In this document: positions 47,801 to 59,699 of the stretch, piece after piece
How the letters are laid out: each line of letters begins with the position of its first letter
Position numbering within the stretch: position 1 is the stretch's first letter
From: Nepenthes gracilis
Lineage: Eukaryota > Streptophyta > Magnoliopsida > Caryophyllales > Nepenthaceae
Length of the DNA: 64,000 bases
Direction of reading: 5' to 3'
Assembly (NCBI GenBank): GCA_033239525.1
Contig: BSYO01000033.1
Location: forward strand, 6,067,501 to 6,131,500
Notes under the pieces: model-generated
What the model was told of the DNA's origin: nothing
What the model saw: only the letters and a program-made list of their open reading frames with translations
Database searches by the model: none
Program-made: the position numbers and the translations under genes

Positions 47801-50800
47801 TTTATTTTAATATTTGCGTTCACCTTTTCAAAAGATCTTACTCTTACATTTCTCCATGGAATTAAAGCCAAAGACACTTGTTGAGTCTTCCGATGACCAC
47901 ACTCTAATCTCTCTGTCAGATGTGTCCTTAACAACTCAGCAGACCCCAACACTACTAAAGTGTAGCTCAGATAAACTAATTTTACTCTTGTACGATTTCA
48001 ATTGTTTTCTGTCAACTTGGCCATCCTCTCAATTTCCCAGATCTTGTCCAGTTTCCGTCAGCTCCGCCTATTAACAATTCCATCAACACATTCCAATGGT
48101 TCTATCATACTAGCACGGTCTTCGGTTTTAGGAATAGGACATGTTCCTGCATAAAGCCAAAATCTTGTTTTGAATTGAAGAACTTAATGTTAAGCTCTTC
48201 CAAGGAGTTAAAGTCAATTCTTTCATTCAAGGAGTTAAAATCAACTCTTTGCTTGATCTCATATAAGAAACCAAGTATTATTGGTTCTTGCCTACATTTC
48301 AGAGTGCTCTTGGTTGGTGAAACTTGCTCCTCATTACATGTTTCAAAATCCTAAAATCCTGAGATTAAAATCAAATAGTTAAAAACTGATAGCATTAGTT
48401 CAGTACTGGTTCAGTTATGATTTGCTACATAAGAATCAATACAGGCTTGGATGAGTTTGGGATTAGTCCTTAAATAAATCAGAGCAAATGATACAAAGCT
48501 GGTTGCAGAAACAAGATTTAAGGTAATAAAATTTCCTCACCATTTGCATCAAATGATAATATGTTCATGCTTGCATTCATGAAGCTAATTCTTAGAGCTT
48601 GCCACATACTGATGAGATATAATTAGAAACACATGGGGGAACTTGGATATAACAGTAAGGATGCTCTACAGTTACATGGGGGGTCACATATTCAAAACTG
48701 CAAATCAAGCAGACATTCTCACATGACAGCAATAAAGCTGTGTATATTGCCCTCCCCAGAACATATAATGTACGAGTCACATACACCAAGCTGCCTTTAA
48801 CTAGACTGCTACCCTCCTTTTGTGGAATGATGGTCATAAATGATTTAATTCAGAAATATTATAATGCATGAAAGAAGCAGTGACCATTCAACATTTTGAA
48901 ACATATTATACAGAAAGGGAGACAGTTTTTCATTTTCATTTTTTTTTTTTTTTGGGGGAGTAATACTGGCTACCATGACAAAGCAAGAGTTTGATTGGTA
49001 TATCAATCATAAAGCAGGATTGAACATAGTGTCACACAATAACCCTCTTTTTCAGAAGAAGAAAAAGAGACTGAAATAGTTACAATACTTTGTTGTAGCA
49101 CTGCAGTTTTTCCCTTTTGGTAACGAGTAGGAGCACAGTGGTGGTTATAATGTGAGACTACAACATTCTTCTAATGGTTGTTAAACTGGTATAAGATAAG
49201 AGGCAAAATCTTTTATGTAAACAACAATTGAACTAAATCTTAAAGAAAATAAAACTTTTCCTTCTAATCCATTTCTCTTACAACAGTTACCTCTCTGTGC
49301 AAAGATATTGTTTCCAAAATGTATGACCAGACCCAAGTTCCCTAGTTATATGTCTCTTCTTCACCCTATATTAATGCTAGATATATCATATCTTCCTAAG
49401 GTAGCAGCACCTAAGCAACTAGGCTGGTCATCTCCCCTCATTCATTAATGCTCCTTATAACATCATACACATGCACATGCACTAACAGGCACCAATATCT
49501 GTTAAATCAATTTATGAGGAAGGCTTATGAACCAAATTTCAACTCAATAATCAAAATTTGATGCCATATACCTGATATTGCTGGAGTGAGAATTCCATCC
49601 CCTATTACCATGCAAGTGCCAACAAGAACAAGAATAAGAAGTCCATTCTTCCTGGATGCATGTCCCTCCAACCATCTCTTGGTTTTTGCAGCAAATGAAT
49701 TTTCGATGAAGGTATTACGACTATATGTTGTTAGCTCCTCATCGGTCCGGTGCTGATTAGGAATTGTATTCACTTTTGCATGCCTACAAAGCAATGAATA
49801 TAGAGCAAATGTTCCACCTGAACAGCAAAAGACAATAAATGTTAATCAACGTCAATGTCAGGAAGGAGCAAAGTGACAGCCTCAACAGTGTCCTAGCACT
49901 TTCGACATGTAGCTCAAATCATACAACAATCACATAAGTATAATTAAGGAAGATAACAAGGGAAAAGGAAATGGAAAACTATGAAGAAAAGAAACAGAAG
50001 ATCATGTGTTTGCCTAGCCAAATTGCCACCCTCCTAGATGTCTATAAAACCCAGGATCTAGTTGGTCTTCATTAGCTCGCCTAGCCAAATTTCCACCACC
50101 ACATAAATGGCAGCCCAATGCAAGAAGATCCTGATGTGTGCGGAATCCAAAGAAGGGTCGGACCATATATACAATTTTAACTTTCATTATGTAAGAGGCC
50201 ATTAGCATGACTCAATCCATGAGCACCGTATTACACATAAAAAACTCATTGCATCAAGGCTCACCTTTCAGTGCCACCACAGCATGCTGGTGCCACACAT
50301 GCAGAAGCTCCAATTTTTGGCACCAACTGCGAGTGTTGGGAACACACCCTCCTCTCTCAACCTGTCAAGTTGCCCAATCAGAGACAACCAATGAACCACT
50401 ACCCCATAATTCAACATGTCCATCGGAATCGATAATAATTGTCAGTCAGCCGTATGACTGCAAATTTGCTTCGATCCCTCTCAAATGCCTATAAATACAC
50501 ATGTTCTAGCAGACCTCCAACAGTTTGTCTAACAAGAATGCCACCAAAGCAAGCCAGGCCAGATTGGACTTTCACCAGAGCTCCAAATTTTTTACTAACC
50601 TGATAAGAGGGTTTACCCAATAAAAATACACCCCTAGAGCTAATAGGAAAAATACCATAAATTACTGACACAAACAGTTGCATATTCTCGTACTTCCCAT
50701 TAAGAGGCATTAGATAAACGCAAGAAAATGGCCAAATCTTAGGTATGATTCCTTCAAGTGGAATTAGACAATAAAATGTAAGTACATCCACATTATTCAG

Positions 50801-51701
50801 AGCAGAATGCCAAAAAAGTGCTCTATCAACTTAAGCAAAAGTAAGATCTCAAATCATAAGGTAGGTGAAGATCGGTTTACCTTGGCCATTATCATTTGCT
50901 CTGCAAACAATGAAAACATACTTCAACAGTAGGACAAGAGTGAGGGAGTAAATTATCAATGAAAGTGCCCCGATCACATCCTCTGTATCACTTATTCCAT
51001 GAGGAAATGTGTTGTAGAAAACATACAAGGGAGACGTTCCCAAGTCCCCATACACCACCCCAAGACTCTGGAATGCCAATCTTAATACCAGGATGGCTGA
51101 GAATTTCTGCAACAACTAATGCTCAATCAACTTCAAAATCCTTCAATTCTAAAGTATATGAACAGTTATTTCTGTGCTCGATTATATTTAAATTAAGAAT
51201 AAATTAACCTGGAATTTAAGATTCAGATCTCAAACTACTTTTGAGAGATTCTCATTCTATGATACATGTAAAATACATGAGAATATAGTCCCCAAAGTAG
51301 AAGGGGTTTGAGATAAATGAATAAGAAGGGACTTGTGATAGATGATTAAGTGACGAAATTTATGTACAAGATTTCGAAATGGATTTGGCACAACTGGAAG
51401 ATACTTTCCTCATATGAATTACTCATACTAATCGGAGATTTTCAATTTAGAAAGATGCCAAAAAATAATACTCAACGACCTTCAAAAGGTATAGTAGATC
51501 CTCTTCAACGAAACATAAGAAAATTGTCTTGTTTTATCATTTATTTTTGTCCCATTACACACAAATAGTTGCAGAATTTACCTTTTGTCTATACATATTC
51601 CTAATTCTGCCAGCCTCCTCATCCATGGGTTGGTCAAGCTTCTGATCCAAATCCCAAATACTGCCTTTGTTTTCACTGTCCTGGTTAGCAACAGAATCCA
51701 T
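37088..51701 (-). CDS. POT11: HAK/KUP/KT potassium transporter, POT10/POT11-like, 784 aa
   Basis: Nine coding exons: 51701-51582, 51106-50881, 49817-49572, 46269-46219, 46017-45757, 41423-41256, 40846-40592, 39028-38506 and 37592-37088 (stop TAA 37090-37088). Every junction is GT-AG and in phase; total 2355 bp. The protein has a soluble N-terminus ([20 protein letters not shown]), then the family signature [45 protein letters not shown]-like [73 protein letters not shown], a MAWILGLG-like stretch and a long cytosolic C-terminus ending NVGQIFFV. About 12 membrane segments are expected for the family. Members move K+ with H+ across plasma or internal membranes; the exact membrane here is unknown. 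Paralogue assignment (10 or 11) is by eye. Confidence 0.93.
38060..38330. repeat. CGATAT/TATCGGC-rich element in transporter intron 8
   Basis: Phrases such as AATATCGGCCAATAT, TATCGGC, GATATC and ATCAGCTGATAT recur on both strands. It resembles the element in RPC9 intron 3 (27175-27515). It is probably a dispersed non-coding repeat. Confidence 0.45.
39367..39573 (+). repeat. Tandem duplication (period 119 bp) with SINE-like sequence, intron 7
   Basis: Units start at 39367 and 39486 (TGATTGAACAAA). Each contains GGATGGCTTAGTGCATGAGA and CACTGTGAGTTCTAG, which resemble a degenerate box A (TRGCNNAGYGG) and box B of a tRNA-derived SINE head. The second unit continues into GGACGCAGCCTTAC, a phrase I associate with a widespread plant SINE-like family. 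Box B is poor, so the class is tentative. Confidence 0.5.
40078..40200 (+). mobile_element. SINE-like element, intron 7
   Basis: It reads TAGCTCAGTGTATGA, then AGTCTAAAAGAAGGTC, and ends GTAGAGATTGTTTCC. The order matches the neighbouring repeat at 39367-39640 (box A-like TAGCTCAGTG, then the middle, then a TGTTTCC ending). It is probably a diverged copy of the same SINE-like family. Confidence 0.4.
40355..40604. repeat. 125-bp tandem duplication spanning the exon 7 splice donor
   Basis: Copy A (40355-40479) and copy B (40480-40604) begin GATTATTCAATAATC and agree closely throughout. Copy B contains the last 13 bases of transporter exon 7 and its donor (minus strand TTATG/GTGAGTTCT). Copy A repeats this with small changes (TTCTG/GTGAGTTCT), leaving a second donor-like site 125 bp into intron 7. 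Confidence 0.9.
41782..41810. repeat. (AT)n microsatellite in intron 5
   Basis: A pure TA dinucleotide run. Confidence 0.9.
41900..43733 (-). mobile_element. Long-LTR insertion in transporter intron 5, minus orientation
   Basis: On the minus strand it begins near TGTTATGACATC (43733), passes a part with TTGATGTAGCGC / CTTGAGGTGCG phrases (about 43440-43600) and a purine-rich leader (43265-43360). Near 42280-42230 it contains TTTAGGCTCACC, which also occurs near 25227 in the solo LTR upstream of RPC9. The 3' border is approximate. It has the same orientation as the host gene. Confidence 0.4.
44301..44327. repeat. (CTCCCT)n hexanucleotide repeat
   Basis: About four to five perfect CTCCCT units, inside the deleted copia element. 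Confidence 0.9.
45030..45450 (+). pseudogene. Ty1/copia RNase H relic
   Basis: The plus-strand reading, with stops, gives [60 protein letters not shown], then [15 protein letters not shown] and YICNK. This is the order of the C-terminal RNase H region of plant copia polyproteins. Several in-frame stops show it is dead. The 3' LTR follows within 50 bp, as in intact elements. Confidence 0.8.
46270..49571 (-). other. Transporter intron 3 (3302 bp)
   Basis: The intron holds an (AC)n run (47366-47389), a TAG-rich tract near 46497-46512 and sequence at 47400-48110 that may be retroelement-derived but has no motif I can name. A T run is present near 48942. No nested gene was seen. Confidence 0.5.
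47366..47389. repeat. (AC)n microsatellite in intron 3
   Basis: About twelve AC units preceded by a CACGCAC-rich stretch from 47351. Confidence 0.9.
49818..50880 (-). other. Transporter intron 2 (1063 bp)
   Basis: The middle (50200-50500) is less AT-rich than the other introns and may be an old insertion, but no borders or coding motifs were found. Confidence 0.4.
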
Positions 51702-52640
51702 TTGTCGCTGATTTAGCTGATTTTGCCCCGTTCACCAACCTCTCCCCTCCCCCCCCCTCTCTCACATAAGCTTACGTAAAATCCAATCGCGAACCAACAA
51801 AATGGCTTGAAAACAGAGCTTTGTTGTAAATAAATACATGCTTCTTCGGTTCTATGTAATCCAAATGGGGAGAGCCACTGAGATCCACCAACAGAAGTCC
51901 AAGCTCACAATTTCAAACAAAAAACTGATGCAAATCCGATTGGTGTTTTCCCAATTAAACTGATTTTAATCTTCACTTCGACTTTCACGCCTACTCATAA
52001 AAATGAATTCGAATTCGATGGACAAATGCCAACGTCAAGAGAGTTTAATCAAATGCCAACGAATTCGATGGACAAAAGCTGCTAAAACGTTCGGAGGTAT
52101 CCAAAAAGTCAAGTAAGGATAGAACAATTACTTGTCCAGAGAATGGATAGAACGATTGATGGGAGAGAGAAACATGAAAAACGACAAAGCCCTGAAACTG
52201 ATTCTGCCCAAGTGGGGTCAGCTAAGAACAAACAATCTCAACCACAGAAGCCCTGAAAATCCAGTAATAATTTCGCACACCCAAGATGGAAAAAAGTAGG
52301 GTAACGCTAAGTACAATTCACGCTCCCCGGATCTTTTACGCACCCCAGATTCTACCGGTTTGGGTTCAAAATTTTGAGAGGCACTTTCAGAATCTGAAGA
52401 AACAAGATCCAGGTTCAGAAGTTGGAAGAAGCGCTTGGTTTTAGGCTTTAGCTCTGTTGTGTCCCTCCTCGACAGAGTAGATTGAACTACAACGACGCAC
52501 AAGAGAGAGCAATTAAAAGACTATGTCACAGAAGCATCTTGGGAAGTGAGGCTGTCAGGCTGGTTTATTACGCTCTATTTTCAATTTTTACCATTAAAGT
52601 CGGCGACGGAGAGCTTTCTCTGAAACACCCATTTCCAGGC
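51702..52640 (-). other. Putative 5' leader region of the transporter gene
   Basis: The start codon at 51701-51699 is chosen because the preceding frame is closed and the N-terminus [18 protein letters not shown] fits the POT10/11 group. About 940 bp separate it from the best TATA box. A 94-codon frame (52502-52218, minus) lies in this interval. If it stays in the mRNA it would be an upstream ORF; if the leader is spliced it may be removed. No single acceptor near 51702 is convincing. Confidence 0.4.
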
Positions 52641-52669
52641 AGGTTCGGCGGGTGATGGCGGCAGCCACC

Positions 52670-52675
52670 TTTATA
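52670..52675 (-). promoter_or_regulatory. Candidate TATA box of the transporter gene
   Basis: The minus strand reads CATATAAAGG in less AT-rich DNA, upstream of a GC-balanced stretch (52150-52670) that suggests the transcribed leader. AT-rich sequence begins on its far side. Confidence 0.4.
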
Positions 52676-52699
52676 TGAGGTCGAGAGAGAGATGGAGGG

Positions 52700-54089
52700 T
52701 CATTTGGGTACTGAATTCTATTTTGAAATCTAAGAATATAAAAATATTAAATATGTTTTTAAATTTTTTCTAATTTCTAGTAAAAATTTAGGAAGAGAGA
52801 ACATTTACTCTCCTTGTTACAATCTTCTCTGTCAAAGTAAAAATTATTCAACCCAACAATCATATTACTTTATCCTATCTTGATTAAAATTACCCAAAAT
52901 CAAAATTAGGGTTTATGTTCTCATTCTATACCAATCACATAATTATTTTCATTAACAATCTTTATCTTCTACCGGCCTCTTTCATCGTCTTTTTTTTAAA
53001 ATTATAATCATACGCTATAACTATTGTGATAATCCCACATCCAAGCATAAATATGATCAATTTTAGTATCCTCTTTTTGGTCTTATTATTTAAAAATGTG
53101 TTAAAAAAAATCTTAATGTCAATCATCAAAATATTTCATAATTGAACCTTTTAATCATTCTGAAATAAAAAGATTGACTTGTTGCTTTTCTTGAAAAATT
53201 AAATTAATAGACTAAACTTTTGTATGAAAATTCAAATGATGATTTTTTTATAGAACATTTCACTACTAAGAATGAAATTTTAACAACGTATGAAATAAAT
53301 CATAAGATTTTAATTTTGAATAAATTAATGTGAGCTGAAATCGATTTTCACTCTACATAAATTTATAATTTCAATAATTTGTAGGGAGATGATACAAAAT
53401 ATGTAAATTAGTTATTGACATGAAAATTTTGGGTATATGGGTTGTTTAGATTAGGAAAAGGATTTTCCTATAAATTTTAATAGTTAATTTATTATTAATT
53501 AATAAATTTAAGCAATATTCTATTTTATATTCCCCATAAATTTTAGATATTTGAAATATAAGTTCAAAGAATTACTTATAAATAAAATATAAGTCAATAA
53601 TAGATGAATAAAATAAAAAAAAAATTCACTTAAAAATATAAAATTATGTAATAAAAAATTATATATAATTAATTATATTATTAGAAGATGCTATGTTGAA
53701 TTGAATTTAAATAAAAAAATAAATTTATATAATTAACCCCGTTTAATAAGCTATAAAATTTTATTTTTATTATTGCTAAAATTTAATGATTGAAAATCAA
53801 GACATAAAGGATTTGAATTTTTTCAACTATTAATAAGTCTTTTATTTCTTATAAAAATTAAAATAAATATTTTACCTTTTTTATGATAAAATAGATTTAA
53901 AATAAATTATCGAATAAAATCCGTATTAATATATTGTTGAGTGTATCTCTTAACATGCCATATTCAAATTAGTATTTAAATAAATAAATAAATAAAATTA
54001 GGCTAGTGAAATCCGCTAAAGTCACAGTGCCCAGATCAAAGGCGACCGTCATGCAAAATTGTACGTATATGTAACGTGGGATCTGGCAG
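52700..54089. other. AT-rich upstream spacer
   Basis: No coding pattern or defined repeat was found in this stretch. It is the region beyond the putative transporter promoter. Confidence 0.4.
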
Positions 54090-54275
54090 ACGTAAGAGAT
54101 AAACTTATTTTTTTTAATTTAAAATATTAATATTTAAATAAATAATTATAATTTAATTATTTTTTAAAATTTAAAAAAATTAATTAAAATTAATTATTAA
54201 ATTATAACTATCTATTTTAAAATAGATGGTTAAAATATAAAAAATAATAATTTTTATCTTTTGAAAAGATAAAAT
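54090..54275. mobile_element. AT-rich imperfect palindrome, MITE-like
   Basis: It starts GAGATAAACTTATT and the right arm ends AATTTTTATCTTTT, which roughly pair. The centre is TTAATTAAAATTAATTA, similar to 8565-8720. Low-complexity composition weakens the call. Confidence 0.3.
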
Positions 54276-54832
54276 TACCCCAATCCAACGTAATAGAAAA
54301 AAAAAATACATTTTATTAGGGAAAAAAGATATTTAGAAATAAAAAATGAAAAAGAAAAAATTGACGTTGCAAAGATAATTACGTAAATGAAAAAAAAAAG
54401 ATAAATATTGATAAAGAAGAAAAAATTAAGATGAAATAAAATATATATCTATTTTTAATAATTTTTTATATAAATAAGCATATAAATAATATTATTCAAT
54501 AAAATAAGAAGAAGAGGAGTTGAGAATTTTTCTTTTTAATAAGTAAGTAAATTTTATAAATATAAAAAATACATAATTAATATTCTATTTCAAAGTATTT
54601 TATCAATTTAAATTTAGAATAAAGACGCTGGGGCATGCCCAAACATCGTGAAATAAGTCACAAACCCAAAATGCTCTTGGGTTGATACTATCAAAATGAA
54701 CAAAACGCATCAAATGCTCTTGAAATAGATTTGCTTATTTATTTTTAAACATATTTTTATTTTAATTTTAGCACATTTTATAATAGGGTCTTGATCTGAA
54801 TAATTGCTTAATTTGTTTTATATGTCAATTCT

Positions 54833-55170
54833 TCATGACCACTGTTTTCCCATCATTTTGTATTTTCTAATTTTATTAAAAGATTGTTATTTTTCACCTA
54901 ATTTATATAATTAAAACATTATAACAAAAGTGTAAAAATTAACAAGTTAGGTATATAATTGATGAGACTAAAATATTGTGCTATTTTTTTTTTTCAAGTG
55001 ATTGTGATATTTTTGTAGATTAGCCCTTGAGATACCACTTGACTTGCTAAAATGCACGAAGAATAAGACAATAGAAATTATATTCGTAGAATATTTAATT
55101 AATTAATAATTTTTGACGAGTGATATTATGATATAATCTTTTTAACTCATAAAATATCCTGACCAATGTG
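54833..55170 (+). repeat. Dispersed repeat, copy 1 of 2
   Basis: It matches 58131-58490 in order and orientation: CATCATTTTGTATTTTCTAA, AACAAGTTAGGTATATAATT, then ATTGTGCTATTTTTT, AAGTGATTGTGATATTTTTG and TAGATTAGCCCTTGAG. Copy 2 has an extra piece of about 30 bp after this. The type of element is unknown. Confidence 0.75.
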
Positions 55171-56760
55171 ATATTTTATTTATTTATCATAGATGGACGG
55201 ATAGCGTTATAGTGTTAGTGGTGGTCAAGTTATAAATAAAAGTTATATTATAAATATTGGTTTATTTTTTTAATATCAATAAGAATTTTAATAATTTATT
55301 AAGAAAGGGACTACTATTAATGTTTTTAATAAGGGGAACCAACAACAACGATTAGAAAGGCATGCATGTCAATCCAAGTACGTGGAAAAGCATGGTTGTG
55401 ATAGCCCAAGTGGGACAAGGAGCAATAATGAAGTGGTGGGATATTGGCTGATAATGCTTTTTTTTTATTTCAGGTGGGGTGATAATGCTTAGAGTCTATC
55501 TAGTATTACTAATAAAAGAGATTTTGAATAAATAAAAATAAAAAAATTTGATCTTTTATGAAAAGCTTAATTGATTGAAATTTCCTAAACGTTACTCTGA
55601 ATAATTTTTAACGAATTTTAGTTTACATTATTTTGCAGAAGCACCTATCAAAAGTATTTATAAGGGGAAAAATCTGAGCTTTATGTTTCATGTACAAAAT
55701 CAAGTAAAATGCAAAATCAAGTAAAATGCTTATTAGATTGTCATATTGACCCATTTTATAATAAATTGGTTGTTTTAATTAAATTGTATTTGAGCCCTTT
55801 TTTTAAGGTGTTATCCACCTTACGTTCTGATCATTCTTTTTTACTGTAAACTCTTTTCTAAGCACTTTCTTGTTGTTTTTGTCACAGATGTCACACAAAG
55901 ATGTTACCCACCAGGATGGCATCAGAAAATGCCTTTGAAACTTACTTGGTTCTATTAGATATCGTCGTTGCAGTCACAAAACTGTTGCTGGTTTGATCAA
56001 TCGGGACGTTATGCTCTTTGCAGAGCCACCAATCACAAGGAAGAGCACTTGAGTCACTCAAGCACCTCTAAAATTATGAGACTACAACCGAATTTGAATT
56101 CGAGGCAGACCCGTGGAGCTATTCCACGAGCTCCTTCTGGGTTCTTCTATTTTTTCTGATTTGTGGCCCACGTTTTGGTTGTTGCTTTCCCTTCTATCTG
56201 TTTTTTGTCTATTTTTATTTTTACTTGCTCACATGAACCGTTGCTGCCTTAGTCATTTATTTTACTTGCCTTCTACTGATTGGAAGTACAGGGAATAACA
56301 AAACATAATATTTCACTATCTCTCACTTTCTGTGCTCCTCTCTTCTCCCTTCTCTTTCTATATTTCTCTCATTCACTCGCCATCTCTCTCCCCTTCCTGT
56401 CTTATTCTTCTCCCTTTGTCTGATCTCCCCTTCTCATAAGCTTGGATTGTTTGTATGATTGTTGCAACAGATTGGAGTTCGCATCAAAAACTATCGGCGT
56501 AGTCAGTGGGTGTGGTTTCTTATAAAGCTCCATCCCCCATGGATTATTCTTTTCTAAGTCTAATATTTTAACATTCACTATATTTGTATAAAAAAATTAT
56601 ATCTTTTGCCTATTGTTTTATTTGATTATCTATTAATGAGATTATAGTCCATGCAATAATTACTATGATAAGGCTCCTAAAAAAAAAAAAAAAAAATCAC
56701 ATTAAATGGTCTCTTTAACATCATTAAATTAAACTATTTATATCACTGTTTTAAAATTAA
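55171..56760. other. Spacer, partly LTR-like
   Basis: The part at 55380-55490 contains a local repeat of TGATAATGCTT. A CT-rich stretch at 56300-56440 precedes ATCGGCGTAGTCAGTGGG (about 56497), which loosely resembles a GGCGCC-type primer site. This could be the end of an old LTR, but it is not secure. Confidence 0.3.
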
Positions 56761-57110
56761 AACACCTGCTATAATATTATATAACACATATAATTATTTA
56801 CACTAACCATCTATACTAATTAAATAATATTTTAAAATTTTATAAAAATATTTTAATACAAATTTTCAACCCCCACAATGTTCATATTCCTTCTTGAACT
56901 TTTTTAGGTCAGATTTTATTTGTCTCGTTATTAAACAGATATTTAATGATATTATATAACATACAAAATTATTTATACTAATTATCTATATCAATTAAAT
57001 AATATATTTTATTTCTATAAAAACATTTTAATATATTTTTTTGACTCCATAATATTTGCATTCTTTCTTGAAATTTCTAGGCCAAATTTGTATTATTGTT
57101 AAACGGTAAT
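56761..57110 (+). repeat. Two-unit tandem repeat, period about 177 bp
   Basis: The phrases AATATTATATAACACATA, CTATACTAATTAAATAATAT, ATAAAAATATTTTAATA and a TTCTTGAA..TTTAGG stretch at 56770-56920 recur in the same order at 56947-57090. No coding content was seen. Confidence 0.65.
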
Positions 57111-57289
57111 AGCTATTTTTATCTTTTTTTCAAATGATAATATACTTTTTCTTCAAAGAAATATCAATTTCAAGATAAAAGGGAAGCAAATAAATTTATG
57201 AAGTACTGAATTGATTACTGAAAATTATCAGATTTGATTATATTTATAATGAATTTGACCTTTTCTGTCACTTACAAGTTGCCTATGGT

Positions 57290-58030
57290 TTATCAGAGGC
57301 AGTGGAAGCTGTTATATACCACCGTAGGTTTGGATGAATCAAAAGGTTAAGATTAGTAGTGATAGCAACACACAGTAAAAATAATAATAATTATAAAATT
57401 AAAGAGATGAGATATAAATAATTTTACGTGAAAAATTCTCTTCTAAACAAGTAAAAAAAATCACAAGATTATATATCCAATAATTTTTACTGTGTAAAAT
57501 CGGTTATATAAATTTCAAATATAAGAATTCAACTCTTTGTATCAAATGGACCCAAATAATAACAATGAATGCAGAACAAATCTTCAGAGCAAGAAAAAAA
57601 ATCTTATTCTCTCTTTTCTCTCTCTTCTTCACTTTTTCTCATTAGCGGCGCTCACTGGTTTCTAATTTTTACAAGTGATATATCTCTCTTAATCGCGCTT
57701 CCTTTTATAAAATCTAAAAGGATTTCCGTGCACTTTTTCTTTATAAGCCACCGAAACTAATAGTCGATCATCATTCAGTATAAGTAGTCTGATTCTCCTT
57801 CAGACTGAGCAATTCGATCGCCCTTCGGACACAATAATCCAGCCGCTCTTCGGCATCGGCACCAGATCGCCCTTCGACATTGGCAATTTGGCTAGTCGCC
57901 CTTCAGTTAGGCAATCCAACTTGTCACCCTTCAATTAGGTAGTTCAGTCTGTTGACCTTCGACATTGGCACCTAATTTCCCTTCGGCTGTTCGCCAGGCG
58001 CGCAAATACAATAATACTCTTACCTTAATA
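57290..58030 (-). mobile_element. LTR-like segment with short degenerate tandem motif
   Basis: On the minus strand a stretch with repeated YCGAAGGGCGA-type motifs (57800-57990) precedes TATAAAG and TTTTATAAAAGG boxes (about 57700-57750), then a purine-rich leader (57590-57640) and the phrase TTTTTCACGTAAAA (57425-57440), which is common in plant LTR leaders. Ends are not defined. Confidence 0.4.
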
Positions 58031-58130
58031 ATGTACCTATGTGAGTATTCGGTCAAACCTTTGAACAGCTAGTCAGTCGGATATTGGCCCATACAAGAAT
58101 GATCCATAGAAGTAATATCAGTTCATTGTG

Positions 58131-58490
58131 GCGACTATTTTTTTATCATTTTATATTTTCTAATTTTATAAATGGATAGTCATTTTGTATATAATTTATA
58201 AAATCTCAACGTTATAATAAAAGTGCAAAAATTTAACAAGTTAGGAATATAATTGATGAGATTAAACTATTGTGCTATTTTTTCCAAGTGATTGGGATAT
58301 TTTTGTAGATTAGCCTTTGAGGTAGTGCTTTAATCGTGGTCACGCTACTACTTGCCAATGGAATTACTTGCTAAAATACAGGAGGAATAGGACAATGGAA
58401 GTCGTACTTGGGGAGGGTTTAATTGGGTCAATAATTTTTTGATAGTGATATTAGGATATAATTCTTTCAACATATAATGTTTTATCTATT
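58131..58490 (+). repeat. Dispersed repeat, copy 2 of 2
   Basis: This is the partner of 54833-55170. It differs by point changes and an extra segment of about 30 bp near 58325-58355 (GTGCTTTAATCGTGGTCACG). Confidence 0.75.
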
Positions 58491-58559
58491 AATCAATATT
58501 AATGAGCTTATATATCAATAAATTGTAAAGAACGAATTTCAAATTTAAATTTTAATTAT

Positions 58560-59690
58560 AATTAATTAATTAAATTAATATAAATAAAATTAAAGTTAGA
58601 TGAGGAATAATTGTGTTAAAGTTAATTTTGGATCGAATCACATCGAATAGAAAGACGCTTGACCGGTGCCTGATGCGCGCACATGTTTGTTCTATGTAGA
58701 GAGGTCGTTCCTGATAAACACTTAATCAGAGTTTGAGGGCATTTTTCAATGTGTTCATACTTGATGCACATTAGAGGGACGCTTGAGTGCACTATGATTC
58801 GTCAGCGTTTAATATGTGCCTAAAATGATACTCATACGCCACAATAATTGGTCGTGGCGCCCGATACGTGCCTGATAAGTGCATATGGGTTAATCTACTA
58901 TATAAGTTATATCTGACTGATTTTCAATTATTTTCTATCAGATTTTAAGAGAAGAGAGAGAAAATTAGAAAAGACCAATTAAAGTTATTTCAAATAAGAT
59001 TTTGATAAATTTAAAATTAAGGCAAATATATCTCAAGTCTTATTTCCTTTATTGTTAAATTTTTTTCACTTCTTAGACATTTATTGTTCTAAATATTCAT
59101 AAATATTATAATTTTATAGCTAAAATATTTAAATTTTACATATATGAACTCTTACTCTCACTTGTAAAAATCATATTTTTAATTCATATACATTGGTTTG
59201 CCAAATTAGTTTTCTATAAATATATTTATACATGTGTTGAGAATCTAGTTTAATACTTTAATATGTTACGAGATTCATATATAAAGTCTTTGCATGCTTA
59301 AAATCACTAAGTATATATTTTATATGTTTTAGAATTTTATAAATCTATCCCTACATGCATATCATTTGAAATGAAATGTTAAAATCCTGCATTGTTACTG
59401 ATTTTTCTGCAACTTTATCTGAAAATCTTATAATATGGCATTATGTGTTTTAAATTGAGCATGTTTAAATTTTTACAGAAAATAAAAGATTGCATGATAA
59501 GAAATGAAAACAATTTGAAAAAAAAAAACTCTACAAATTGTTAAAAAATTATGAATATTTTCTCTGAAATAAAAAAATACAATGATTTTGTAAAATTTTA
59601 TAGAGTTTTTATTTATTTACGCATCAGAATTGTAAGAAATTTAGTTGTAAGGATCGAATTCTTAGGATTTAGCCTCTTAACCTTAATGGA
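58560..59690 (+). mobile_element. Long-LTR fragment
   Basis: It contains the GC-richer part with GACGCTTGA / GTGCCTGA phrases (58650-58880), a TATATAAG box (58899) and a purine-rich leader. At the place where sister LTRs have a GT donor it reads AAGGCAAATATAT. Its 3' end merges into the next LTR-like unit. Confidence 0.45.
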
Positions 59691-59699
59691 AAAAATCAG

